Shown in pieces: positions 11,979 to 22,066 of a DNA stretch of 64,000 nt (positions within the stretch are counted from its first letter, which is position 1; every line of letters begins with the position of its first letter). The DNA is from Isoetes taiwanensis. Its lineage: Eukaryota > Streptophyta > Lycopodiopsida > Isoetales > Isoetaceae. A program made the translations under genes and the position numbers. The notes beneath the pieces were generated by a model. It searched no databases. It was not told the origin of the DNA and saw only the letters and a list, made by a program, of their open reading frames with translations. The stretch spans positions 20,400,441-20,464,440 of the forward strand of contig JAJEKV010000016.1 of NCBI GenBank assembly GCA_021234155.1, given 5' to 3'.

Positions 11979-13195
11979 ATGGCCACGACCAACTCTCAGG
12001 TGCTTCGGAGGCGGAATCACTTCAAGACTCGTGAGGGCGATTACAAGCTTTCATGGGAGAAAAGTCATTCAACGAGGCCTTTTACATTACGACCATGGCA
12101 AGATCAATTACCCGTGCAAGTGTCGAAGTTATCACTTAATGCCGCATTTGGATTTACGTTTGTGAGAGAAATAAATTTGTCAACCTAGATTCTTTTTTCT
12201 TTAGGTCACTTTGGCACATCTCAAATACAAGCACCCCCAAGCAAACTCGGAAACTCGGAGCGTGTGGAGCGAGGGGGATGCGATTTCCAATGAAAGAAGG
12301 TTTGCCGGGCTGGCAATGGAAGCAGAGCACTTGGATTTGTTGGGGGAAATGGCTTTGCTAGCAAATTTAGTGGAGGCAAGTCCACTGTTTCTGGGAGTGT
12401 GAATGTAGGAGTCATTAATGGCCCTGCCTTATCAAACTTTGATGGTGAGGGTGTATATGCCATCTTTAATGTTGGTGATGCCCTTTTCATCAGTGACTAC
12501 AATTCAAATGAGAAGGCAAGCAAGCTTATTGGAGCACATCTTATCAACTGACAATTTCTCAAAAATATATGTTTTGATACTGCAAGACCCTGTAAAAAGC
12601 CTGCACTTCAATAATTCCAACCCCATCTGTCATGCGTTTGATCCTGAGGCTAAGGACGGACATGATCTCCTTATTGGATTAATATCAGGAGATGGTAATT
12701 ATTGTACAAAACTTCTTCCCTCATGCCAACTCATCATTTTCTGTAATGGATATCTTTTGTTACAGTACTCAGTTTCACTGCGACAACAGCTACAGGATCC
12801 TGGAAAGAAACTTGTTGGCACAATGCACTATAATAAAGAGGGTTCTCTTAACAGTAGGTATGTTGCATCTTTTGATTGTTATAGGGTGTTATGTACAGTT
12901 ATTAAGCATGATGTAACGCACCGTATCTAGTGACTTCCCTGACTGTCAATAGTAGTGGCTTCCCGATTATTAATAGAAGTGCCGAGATATGCATTGTATG
13001 GCTTTACCAATCATTTGATTGCCTTCATGTAGGGCACATAAAATGAAAGTCAGTAGCTTATGTGCAAAGATATGCTGTTTGATTATGCTTTATGTGATGT
13101 TTCACAGCCGATGCACCGCGATTGCATAGGTAGCCCATTGTGAAGGCCTCTTTGCAGTTGTTCATGCAGATGGTAATCTCTATTTCTATGATAAG
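11979..13195 (+). pseudogene. WDR20/CreC-like WD-repeat protein pseudogene (N-terminal part)
   Basis: Four exon-like blocks match plant WDR20/CreC-type WD40 proteins, adaptors known from other eukaryotes for deubiquitinase regulation. Block 1 (11979-about 12115) reads FKTREGDYKLSWEKSH, then GLLHYDHGK in another frame. Block 2 (12205-12694) reads VTLAHLK, then after frame changes FDGEGVYAIFNVGDALFISD and SLHFNNSNPICHAFDPEAKD. Block 3 is 12766-12857 (YSVSLRQQLQDPGKKLVG). Block 4 is 13108-13195 (SRCTAIA, stop, then EGLFAVVHADGNLYFYDK). Splice-like sites separate the blocks. Frameshifts and a TAG in place of the expected Trp codon after TAIA show it is dead. The C-terminal WD repeats are not in the window, so the copy is also truncated. 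Retained introns mean it arose by DNA duplication, not retroposition. Confidence 0.85.
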
Positions 13196-14112
13196 GTACA
13201 CACTGAAGTAATTTCTTTCAATGTAAGGTCATGCATTAGTGGCTCTAAGTATAGCATGTTTAAGGTATTGGAAATTTGAGGATTGTGAGCGCTAATAGTT
13301 ATAGGGCATGCAAGAGTTACTGGGGCATGCAGTTCTATACTAGAAGTATTAAGTGGGAATTTGTATTCATAATTGTAAAAGAACCCCAACATCTACGTCC
13401 TTTAGACTTAGAATATATACGCACTAGAATCAGAACGCTTACCATTTGGGTGACCTAAACAGCTGCAACATCAACGAAAGGCATTGTCTGTCAGAGAGGA
13501 TTTTAGTGGTTACACAAACATAAGTAGCAAAATAATGTAAGAGGGAGAGATTAGCTCCCTTTTACCATTTAAACTAGCTTTATTCAAAGAAGATTTAGGT
13601 CCCAATCCTTTATTTTCATCTCCCAAATTGTTTCAAGCATTCTTCTACTAATTCTCAGTAAATTGCAAACTTATTCTTCCTTTGGGCGTGGTACTCAATC
13701 AGGTGTTTGCCTCAAGGTGTGCCTCTACTTATGGGCTCATACAAGAAAAGCAATAGGTGGCCTCTTAACAGTCTCTCAGAAAAGATTCAAAAGAAGGTTT
13801 AGGGGATTTTGGTAGGGATCTTTTAATTTTATACAGTGTTATAACCTTTGGCAAACAATTTTAGCACCTCTCACATACGATAATATGATTGTTGCAACGA
13901 ATTTATGTTGTAATACTATAAACATTGACATTTTCTTTCAAATTTTGTACAAATCAATTTCAAGAAGAGGAAATAGTTTACTTTCTAAACTAGGTAGTTG
14001 ACATTCCTAGCAAACATTCCCTTTTTCTCAACCCACACTACAAACAACGTGATTGAAAAGAGAAATGTTCACGTTAAGGGAAGAGAAGCGTTGCTGCCGC
14101 TAGGCCGCCGCG
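13196..14112. other. Spacer, no gene recognised
   Basis: AT-rich DNA with only short open frames. No further WD-repeat exons of the upstream pseudogene were found. Confidence 0.35.
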
Positions 14113-14288
14113 ATAAGTTTCTTGTAGAGTTAAAGTAGATGAACAAAATATTAGGTGCATGTACAGAAAACATGCACACCTTCAAGTTCCAAATCCACTT
14201 ATAAGTTTCTTGTAGAGTTAAAGTAGATGAACAAAATATTAGGTGCATGTACACAAAACATGCACACCTTCAAGTTCCAAATCCACTT
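14113..14288 (+). repeat. 88-bp tandem duplication (two copies)
   Basis: Units 14113-14200 and 14201-14288 are nearly identical; the first begins ATAAGTTTCTTGTAGAGTTA. I noticed one base difference (CAGAAAACATGC versus CACAAAACATGC). Directly upstream lies GGCCGCCGCG, and the joined phrase recurs at 46,611-46,638. Confidence 0.85.
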
Positions 14289-16083
14289 TCAAGTTGTGAA
14301 GGTGGACAGGGATTTCATACACCTCACCAATGACATAACGTTCTATCATTATTATTGAATGATAGGGAGTAAAGAGATAGGGGTTTGTAGTTGTGTTTGA
14401 AATCATTGGTGCATGCATTTTATGCTTGGATGACAAATCCTATATGATGAACGTTGCTCTTTATTGTGTACACATGATGAAAGTTAACACATGAATCCAA
14501 ATTCAAACCCCAAACACAAGCACCTTATATTACTCATTATCTTTAATATTATAATATAAGGTTAGAAAATATATCAACTTGAGGAGATATAATGGACTGT
14601 ATATAATCTGTATATAATGGACTTTGTAGAGCTTAATCTCTAACTACACGAAATAAAAGAGAGCAATCTTCTTGTAATTAAGGAACACCACTTATATTAT
14701 TGCTAGAGAACCCTGAATCTCCATCAGTTAGAAGGTAACAGAAGGAAAATAGCATGTAATAGACGTAATTTTTAACAATGTCTGCATGAAACTTTTAGAT
14801 GCTTCAACCTAAAAAGGGAAAATCATTGCTTGTAAAGAAATATCAAATGCAATTTGTGTGCTCAAATTCAGTGGCATGTAACGAACAACTTACTCAGCAA
14901 TCAGCTTACATATCTCAGATCTTATCGCAGAGTTGTCCGCAAGAGAAGATTTTTTATAAGGAGAAGCTCCTCGTCCAATACAGTATTTAAATGTTGGCAT
15001 TCCAAACTGGAAATTGAGATTGGATGAGTTGAGCCCATTATATGATTTGAATATAGTGACCTCAGGCACATATCATTTTTACCTGCCGTATTATACCATA
15101 AGAGGAATCCAAATCCTAAATCTAATAAGGTTGACTTTGTTGCAAGGAAATAGATAGTGGAAATCTAATTGGGAAAGTATTCGTTGAACTATTCAACATG
15201 CCAGTCCTCGAATCCATGTGAGTGGGATGTTTATTGTCTTCATATAATGTGTAGGTTCTAACATATTGCATGTTGTATATAGATCACCTGTCTAGAATGA
15301 ACTCAAGTGACTGCTAAACCTTTCAAATTTAGAGGGAAACCTAGCTAAAGTGAATCTACATCTATGATTAGCCCAGAAAATAACACAGCTCTTAACTGCG
15401 GGCAAACGTCTAGCCCTAATTCTCTTTTAGTATAGTACGTGCACATGATGCCGACATTTAAATATACTTCCAGGCTTGCCAATAGACCTGCTTGTAGGAA
15501 TAGCCATTACAGTTTTTTCAATAACATATGCGGCCAAAATGCTTCAGGCCAATGGACTCATAACTTCAAATGTGCATTAGGATGTTCTGCAGATGACATA
15601 AATACCAATTTATGTGAATGTTTTCAACTTTTTTTACCCCGCTTGTCCAATTTCCTGCACCTTCATTGCTGGAATTTGACATTACACGATTCCAACACTC
15701 GGACTAGCTTGTAAAATAGTTGAAATTGCAAAGAACTCAAGTATGGGTCAAGAATGGTTCCACAAGTAATTATAGGTTATGTGCAACTGTACAATTTACC
15801 CCAGCTAAGGATGATCAATCTTTGTCAACTGAAACCAGACAGTATATTTTGAACCACATAAGTCAGCATGTGCTGAAGTTTTTCTATAGAGTTTTACACC
15901 TATCAGAGCCATGTGGATTTCAAAAATCATTTTCTTCAATAAACTTCACATAAGCAGGACCGACCTGCAGCACAGTTAAAATTTTCAGAACTGCCTGTGC
16001 TAGAATAGTATTACAATATATTAAAAGTTCGCAGCAAATAGAAATACTTACTGCATCATTAAGTTTCTTATTTGGTACTGTAG
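14289..16083. other. Spacer, no gene recognised
   Basis: AT-rich sequence with short unsupported frames (15439-15714 and 15720-15953, plus). I see nothing that matches a gene or RNA family. Confidence 0.35.
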
Positions 16084-16609
16084 TATGGGACTGGGGAGGT
16101 GCAACCCAGGAGTAGCCCCCTTGGCTATGCACTCGGAAGGCTACGGTCAAGTTCCAATACTTATCAGCCTATTCTGCAAAGTATGCACAACAGATGAGAG
16201 GACTACCCAACAACCATGTTCCTATGCCAGCCCAATTCAGTTGTCATGAATTCCGTCTGCAATGACTTCTGGAGATCTAAGCCGTCAGTCCATTCCCCCT
16301 GAGTCTGAGCCTTGGGTAGGATTTCTTCCATGATGATGTTATTGATGTTCTTACAGATGTATGTTATGGTGAGCCAACCTTCGAGGTGGAGTTATGTGTA
16401 TTTAATGTCACATGCTCATGTTTACTTACGCTTCCACAACTAGGACGGTCCCAAGGAGAGACGGGATGAATGACACGTCCATTCTTCCCCATTGATTCCT
16501 TGCCAATGAATTGGTGTCAGGTGGATGGCCTCTATCAACTTGGTTGCTAGAGGGATGAACTCTGGCTTCTGATATGATTGGAGTATTGTAGATGAAGCAG
16601 GGGATGTCA
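16084..16609 (+). mobile_element. 5'-truncated LTR of a Ty3/gypsy-like element
   Basis: The sequence is the reverse complement of the LTR at 3501-4050. It is cut at its 5' side (starts GGGACTGGGGAGGTGCAACC) and ends GGGGATGTCA three bases before a primer-binding site. The orientation and TG...CA ends of the other copy identify it as the 3' part of the 5' LTR. The internal region continues to about 17840. Confidence 0.7.
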
Positions 16610-16612
16610 GAG

Positions 16613-16624
16613 TGGTATCAGAGC
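16613..16624 (+). other. Primer-binding site, initiator tRNA-Met type
   Basis: TGGTATCAGAGC is the standard complement of the 3' end of plant initiator tRNA-Met, used to prime minus-strand DNA synthesis by many plant LTR retroelements. It follows the LTR end after a three-base spacer. Confidence 0.85.
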
Positions 16625-16830
16625 TATGATCTTGGTAGATCAAGATCGAGCACTGACCAATTCCCTGTTAGTACTAATAGTTTAGATCTTCAGTCTTGGG
16701 GATGTCAACCCAAGCATGAGCCTCGAAAAGTGGGATTTTTTTTTCTCTCATCTTAAAGCAAATGTTTGTTAGTAAAAGCATAATTAAAAACCTTATAGAC
16801 CTGAAAATATTGGCCATCAGAGAGTGACCC

Positions 16831-16893
16831 CTCACAGAGTGCGCCTGGACCCTTAGCTAAAATTTAGCTTGATCCTCTCGCACACTATGTGAG
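16831..16893. repeat. 63-bp hairpin A in the retroelement leader
   Basis: A near-palindrome: CTCACA pairs with TGTGAG at the ends, GTGCGC with the imperfect GCACAC, GGA with TCC, and the centre is AGCTAAAATTTAGCT. It is paralogous to hairpin B at 17043-17105. Both lie between the primer-binding site and the gag-like frame, so they would fold in the genomic RNA leader. Confidence 0.85.
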
Positions 16894-17042
16894 TGTTTGA
16901 CCATCATTCACCTAGAAATCTACATAATTAGAGTAATCTGATAGCATAAACAACTTAGAACACGGTTTTAAGCTAGGAAAACATGTTATAATCGTAAGAA
17001 ATTGTTTAAGAAACCTAAAATAGAACTAAAAAGAGGTGATTC

Positions 17043-17105
17043 CTCACAGAGTGCGCCAGGGCCTCAAGTTAAAATTTAACTCGGCCCTCTCGCGCACCGT
17101 GTGAG
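17043..17105. repeat. 63-bp hairpin B in the retroelement leader
   Basis: Same length and plan as hairpin A, 212 bp downstream: CTCACA/TGTGAG, GTGCGC/GCGCAC, AGGGCC/GGCCCT and centre AGTTAAAATTTAACT. Compared with A, two stem pairs have changed on both sides (C-G to T-A near the centre, A-T to G-C in the middle stem), so pairing is kept while sequence drifts. Confidence 0.85.
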
Positions 17106-17218
17106 TGATATGGATAGTTTTGTCTAAAGGAACCTAATGTCTTAATCTAGCAAACACTAATGTTTTAAATAATGGGATAACATGAAATTGCAGGTCGAAA
17201 CCCTAAAACTCCCAGACT

Positions 17219-17226
17219 TATAAATA
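17219..17226 (+). promoter_or_regulatory. TATA box upstream of the gag-like frame
   Basis: TATAAATA followed by GGGC lies 104 bp before the ATG at 17330, a normal plant spacing for a TATA box and short leader. A second promoter inside the internal region of an LTR element is unusual. It may instead come from captured gene DNA, given the histone H3-like start downstream. Confidence 0.5.
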
Positions 17227-17329
17227 GGGCTTTATGGTTCTTCATTCTTACCATATTCCTCCAACTTACTGTGCTCGGCCAAGAAGGCAATCTTTAGGCG
17301 CTCAGAAAGCAATTACAGTATTTCAAAAC

Positions 17330-17840
17330 ATGGCCCGCACCAAACAGACTGCCAGAGTGGTTATGGAGGACGGATCGACAACCGTTCAAGTGCTCGCCGC
17401 CGAACAGAAGGCGAGGGAGGCTCGAGAGTGAGCCAGAAATGAAGAAATCCAAAAATACAAATTCAGACCAAATAAACCTTGAGAACAAAGAGGAGGAGCG
17501 AGAATAGTAGAAGAACGAGCAAGATCAGGATCAACAAGGTCCCCAACAGAATCCCGATCAGCAAGAGAACCGGGAGAACCAGGAGAATTGGGGTCGGGGA
17601 GAATGACGAAGAGGAGGACCCTGCAACAGCAGAAAAGTCGGCCCGTCGCCTCAGGAAAATTAGCAAGAAGAAGAGGAAAGCCAAAAGAAGGAGACTTGCA
17701 GAGAAGGCAGAACTCTTGAAGCAGAGGGAAGAGAAAGAGAAGGACCTAGCTCCCCTGAAGAAACCCGAAAGGAAAACGAAGAAGACCCCCAGCAAAGGGG
17801 TGAAAATAACAAAGAGGGAGTCCGACAGACCGGCATCATC
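17330..17840 (+). pseudogene. Decayed gag-like frame starting with a histone H3 tail (MARTKQTAR)
   Basis: The frame opens MARTKQTAR, identical to the histone H3 N-terminus including the Lys4 context, then diverges (VVMEDGSTTVQVLAAEQ). It stops at 17431 after 33 residues. Downstream frames, disrupted by stops, encode Gln/Glu/Asn-rich and Lys/Arg-rich stretches (QDQDQQGPQQNPDQQENREN in one frame; KISKKKRKAKRRRLAEKAEL in another). The position after the primer-binding site and leader fits gag. The DNA of the first nine codons is also very like an H3 gene start, so either a host H3 5' end was captured or the protein itself mimics H3. No protease or reverse transcriptase follows; a SINE interrupts at about 17842. 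Confidence 0.5.
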
Positions 17841-17841
17841 C

Positions 17842-18141
17842 TATGCGTAGTCGCTTCTACCCATTTATGCCAGTATCTTGGGAACACAACACGAAGATCT
17901 ACTTGAGTGGTCTCCCTTAGATCTGTTGCAATTTCTCCCACTAGAATTATGCTCGTCCTCGAGTATCACGAATCGTAGATCACACCATCCCATGGTGTCC
18001 AAGACCAAGTCATGACCTACCATCCAATGGTATTTTCGGTTATACTTGTCCCCATGGAGACTCAAACTCGAGCCTTGCTTTGATACCAAATGTAACATTC
18101 CTAACTGACATGCTCTTAACCAACTGAGCAAAACCGTCTAG
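17842..18141 (-). mobile_element. tRNA-derived SINE
   Basis: On the minus strand the head reads TTTTGCTCAGTTGGTTAAGA (box A-like) and, about 45 bases later, GGCTCGAGTTTGAGTC (box B-like), the layout of a tRNA-related RNA polymerase III promoter. The body then runs left to about 17842. Part of the body (about 17846-17915) is repeated at about 18150-18212, suggesting a neighbouring second copy. It lacks a coding region, as expected for a SINE. The phrase TTTGGTATCAAAGC inside the tRNA-like head resembles a primer-binding site but is better explained as part of the SINE. Confidence 0.55.
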
Positions 18142-18239
18142 ACATTTATGAGTAGTCGCCTCTATTCATTTATGGGAACATGACACCAAGATCTATTCGA
18201 ACAATCTCCCATGGGTCCCTTACACCTATGGCCGAACAT

Positions 18240-18631
18240 TTTGGAGTAGCCAAGACTCTTGAACTTATTAGTCGAGAACCTATTTTATCCGAGAAGATTC
18301 TCCTTCCTGAATATTCTTTAAAGTACCGAATAACTGAGGCTTTGTTTTGCTTGTGAGAATAATCAATAGAGAACGACTCAAATATGGCAGAGCTTTCTCT
18401 GGCGCTAGCCTCTGATACAAATTTGATCTGCTTAAATACTAGTCTTCTTGGAAATCATTGCTTTCAGAAAGTCCTGGGGCTTTAAACTCTGTTCCTTCGT
18501 TGGGATTACCAATTTGGGCTCTTTCTGCAACGGGCCTTTGCATCTGATCCCCAACTTCTTCTAAAATTTTCTTGTGATAGAGAACGACTCGAATATGGCG
18601 GAGCTTTCTCTGGCGCTAGCCTCTGATACCA
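18240..18631 (-). mobile_element. Leader fragment of a copia-type element with duplicated primer-binding region
   Basis: On the minus strand TGGTATCAGAGGCTAGCGCC (18612-18631) directly follows the LTR end, as a primer-binding site should. About 50 bases of this leader (GAGCTTTCTCTGGCGCTAGC, reading plus) occur twice, at about 18371-18419 and 18576-18629, so the leader has been locally duplicated. No gag or pol frame is recognisable to the left. Confidence 0.6.
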
Positions 18632-18803
18632 TGTGAAGTTCGAGAATGTTGAAACGTGGCATACAAAACATATATAGACACACCTCTACACCTAAGGACA
18701 CGACTCCTCATATTACTGGGATTGCTACCTTAGCGTGGTCACATGGCTCACGCCATGTCATCAATCCTTGATCTATATGATCATCATAACCTATATTCTA
18801 ACA
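18632..18803 (-). mobile_element. Short (172-bp) copia-type LTR
   Basis: Read on the minus strand it starts TGTTAGAATATAGG and ends CGAACTTCACA, i.e. TG...CA, directly abutting the primer-binding site at 18612-18631. This makes it the 5' LTR of a Ty1/copia-like element pointing left. The length and flush primer site are typical of small plant copia LTRs. No second LTR was found in the window. Confidence 0.75.
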
Positions 18804-20744
18804 ATATAACGAAACTTCTATAGTCAAGAGAGCAAATCATTGCCTTGAAAAACGGTATAATTTTTCATGCTTATTCTGACCTGCCTTCCTTTTCAAATCC
18901 AGCAGTAAGGGGTAAAATAGAGCCCACAAAAAACATGCATCTAAGCACAAATCAAGATGTTGTATGAATGTAGAATTTCCAGTCCTATTTGAAGACATGT
19001 ATTCAAACGTGATCTATTTAGAGACAAATTCTAGAACCAATCGTTAAAGGTAGAAGACTTCACCTTCTTAAGATGGAGTGGATCGAATATTTGAGAGGAT
19101 TGACTAGTTCCATATTATATTGTAAGGTGCAGCATCTCGTAAACTGTGTAGCCTGGAAACACAGGTTTAGAATCGCCCTAAATGGCACTGTTGGCAGATC
19201 GGCAGTCTTAGGCACTGGAGTAAATTGAAGTTGCTCTAGCCAGACTATTTTTGGGTAGGCACAGACCATCAATGAAATTATGAAATGCTTCAGCAGCTAC
19301 TTCACAGCCAAAGCCTGGAAGTCAGGTTTTGGATTTTTAACCTGTATGAAAAAACCTTTTGAGATCTTTAAAGCCTGCATCGATCTTGAATGCATGTGCA
19401 AAAACAAAGTAGATCAAGCAAACCTGTTTTCGGCAGGCCTGGGTTCATGTTCGAAGCTTTCCAGCCAGTGTAGAGCATGAAAGAGATTTCAAAGTGCAAG
19501 AACATAGCCTTGCCCTAAATCGAAATTACTGTGCTAGTTTTGAAGTAGACAGGAGCAGATGAACTACAAGAACCCCCAGAGAGATCAATCAATTGTTCAT
19601 TCGAAACTTCAAGATCTGCCCCTTACAAACTGGCACATCTATGGCACCTCAGATCTTTAGGAGGAATGCCTAACGTATGATACGGGCATCCTCCTTCCCG
19701 CCTATCTTCCCCTTCTCGACCACCTATGGCAAAATGGCGGTCGAGACGTATTTCTCTTCGACTGTATACGGATGCCTAATTTCAAAAATAACCTCTAACC
19801 AGTCACGGTGTTGCATCGTACGCCTTGAATATGGTGAAATCCCTGGGAGGGTGACATGGCATGGATGGCCATGTGATATGTAGGTGGCATGTATGCCATG
19901 TCATGGGTTAAGGTTAGGTCTGTTTCTAACCGTAATTGATTTTGTAAGAAGTGATTTGGGTTTCCTCAGAGTGATTTGAATTTTTTTTCGGGGACGGGGA
20001 GATGGGAGAGGGAGTTAAATTGATGTCTATGGGATATGGTTCTTGGACGATTCCTCTATCCACTTGTAACGCGGTTGGATATAGATGCTGTTTTGGCTTG
20101 CTACTGTGCTTACACATAGTTGCCTCTGAGTTTGTCAGAATGCACATTCCGATCTCGAGGATTTGACTCCACAAATATAGCATCATCCTGCTTAAAATAG
20201 CTCATGAATAGATGAGGATGTACATTTGTGATCATAATACATCATGAGTTGCTTAAAGGTTGTGTTGGATGTCTGGACACTGATATCTCCCTTTTAGGAT
20301 TATAGGTAGGGCAGGGAAAGATGAAATGCTCTTCTGATTGAGGGTTGATAAAGGCATAAAAGAAATTTGGTTTGATAAAGTTTCACATTGGGTTGCCCCA
20401 CTAACGTTGATCTATTTGGCTGCATCCTCCAATGTTTGGAGAACATCAAATGTCGAAAACCAAATTTGTTTGGAGAGTTGACCTCATAGAGGGTAAAATG
20501 CTGCACAAATATTTCCCATGATACTGCTGCATAGAGTCTGCCCCCTTCCAAAATATTACATCACATTTCATTCAAGTGCTTGATTTAAACACATATGAAT
20601 AAAGAAAAACTGCAAATTGCCATTGTATTTTTGATAGTTTCTTATATTGTTTACCTTTTTACTATTAATCCGAACTTTTAAGAGTTTACTATAACATTTG
20701 CATGTACTTTATCTGTGTCTGTTCTTATTAGCCCTTCTTATTAG
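18804..20744. other. Spacer, no gene recognised
   Basis: AT-rich DNA. Short minus-strand frames at 19926-20186 and 20300-20551 have no recognised motif. Short palindromic variants of GGCATGG/CCATGTG occur at about 19855-19910. Confidence 0.35.
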
Positions 20745-20990
20745 CCCCTAGGACCTAGACTTCCTAAGGCGGGATTAAATCCTGCCTACAAAGTGTGCAT
20801 GTAAGGCAAAAGTTTTGCCCAACGGATGTGTGGTGAGTTGGTATATGCCTAATAATGCTAAAATAAATGTGCATTTGGTCATGGGTTCAAACCTTGCCAA
20901 TGTATGTTTATCTTTGGGAGTTGGTTATTGGGGGTACCCGACGTGGTAGAACTTAAAAGCCTCTACATGTCCTCCACTTTGGCTGCTGCA
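20745..20990 (+). mobile_element. Possible tRNA-derived SINE
   Basis: The plus strand has a box A-like phrase (GTGTGGTGAGTTGGTATATGCC, near 20828) followed about 45 bases later by GGGTTCAAACC (box B-like). A non-coding body with TTGGGGGTACCCGACGTGG follows. The layout fits a tRNA-related SINE, but no poly(A) tail or target duplication was confirmed. Confidence 0.35.
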
Positions 20991-21925
20991 AGGTAGTGGG
21001 ATAAACTAGCTAGTCTGTACAAAGTATGGACCTTAAAAAAAGTAATATTCTTATTAGTGCCTATTCTTATTAGCCCTTGCCTAAACTGGCATGGAAATAT
21101 GATTGTGGTGGGCATGTATTTGGATCGCATGCAGCTGATCCTTGCACACGGCGGGGTGTGCATTGTAAAAGTCATTTATCTAGTTTCTTATATGATTCCC
21201 TGCTTTATGTCTGTGAGCTTGTACTAGACCATTTTTAAAGATCTGGTGTTTGATTGTATATTGTCCAAGCTATTGATTTTTTGTCCACTTTTTCAATCAT
21301 AATTCCATCTCTTGGTGGCCACGTCATTGCACTTACAGAAGATGGTTCCCTTGTATGGCAGCAACTGTTCCAAAACTTTTGATGGAGTGCAGAACCCTTG
21401 AAATACAAATCAACTGTAGACAGTGTAATTACTTTTCTAGTATCACATTGCACATAAAACATAAAATTGTATCTCGTTTGATGGCTCCTTTCTGCTCTTT
21501 GTTCATTTATGGCTAAGTCAGAAACTATCCAATGTAACTGGCATGTACATTGATTGTCAATATATGGACAATCATTATGACAGCACGATGGTAGAATTCA
21601 CTACTGCAAAAGCTTTTCCAGCTGCTTAGACAACATGTATCTTATTTTTTCATTTCTTCATTTTGCTCAAAGCACATTCAATCTGTATGTACAAGTCAAA
21701 TTTCTTGTTTTTGCAAATTTAAACCCATATACACGTGTCTCATTTGGTGTCAAGTTAAGTGTTCCTAATAAAAATAATGGTGCACTTGCAGAAAGTATTC
21801 AACATATTGCTATTAATGCAAAGATAGATTGTTATTGAATTTTAAATGGTTGTTGATTTGCTGCTAACCTTACCTCTGTATTGGCACATTAATCGGACTT
21901 TTATCTTCTTGGGTTCATTTGCTGC
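20991..21925. other. Spacer, no gene recognised
   Basis: AT-rich DNA. It could include decayed introns of the MSH7-like exon that follows, but no upstream exon was identified. Confidence 0.3.
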
Positions 21926-22066
21926 ACTCTGCTTGCCTATCTTGATAGTTGTATCACACCTTTCGGAAGTCTTCTGCGCAAATGGATTTGCGATCCACTT
22001 AGGGCCATCAAAGAAATCAACAATAGACTGGATGCAGTGGATGAACTATTAGAATCCCAGAACTAA
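21926..22066 (+). pseudogene. Isolated MSH7/MSH6-like (MutS homologue) exon
   Basis: The frame reads TLLAYLDSCITPFGSLLRKW, then ICDPLRAIKEINNRLDAVDELLESQN and a stop. This matches the MutS core/lever region (G-T-L-x-x-x-L-D ... PFG-RLLR-W-ICHPL ... INNRLDAVDEL) as found in plant MSH7. MutS proteins recognise mismatches. Here the splice acceptor before TLL has no usable AG and the expected Lys/Arg after PFG is altered. No other MutS domain is nearby, so this is a pseudogenic fragment of a gene duplicated elsewhere. Confidence 0.7.

Noticed and set aside
17463-17795. 110-residue Leu-rich minus-strand ORF resembling a membrane protein
   Set aside because: It is the complement of Glu/Lys/Arg-rich codons of the gag-like region; hydrophobicity is a composition artefact.
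16613-17840. Endogenous plant pararetrovirus (initiator Met primer site, TATA box downstream)
   Set aside because: The primer site directly follows a sequence that recurs as a TG...CA-bounded LTR elsewhere in the window; no movement-protein or coat-protein signature is seen.
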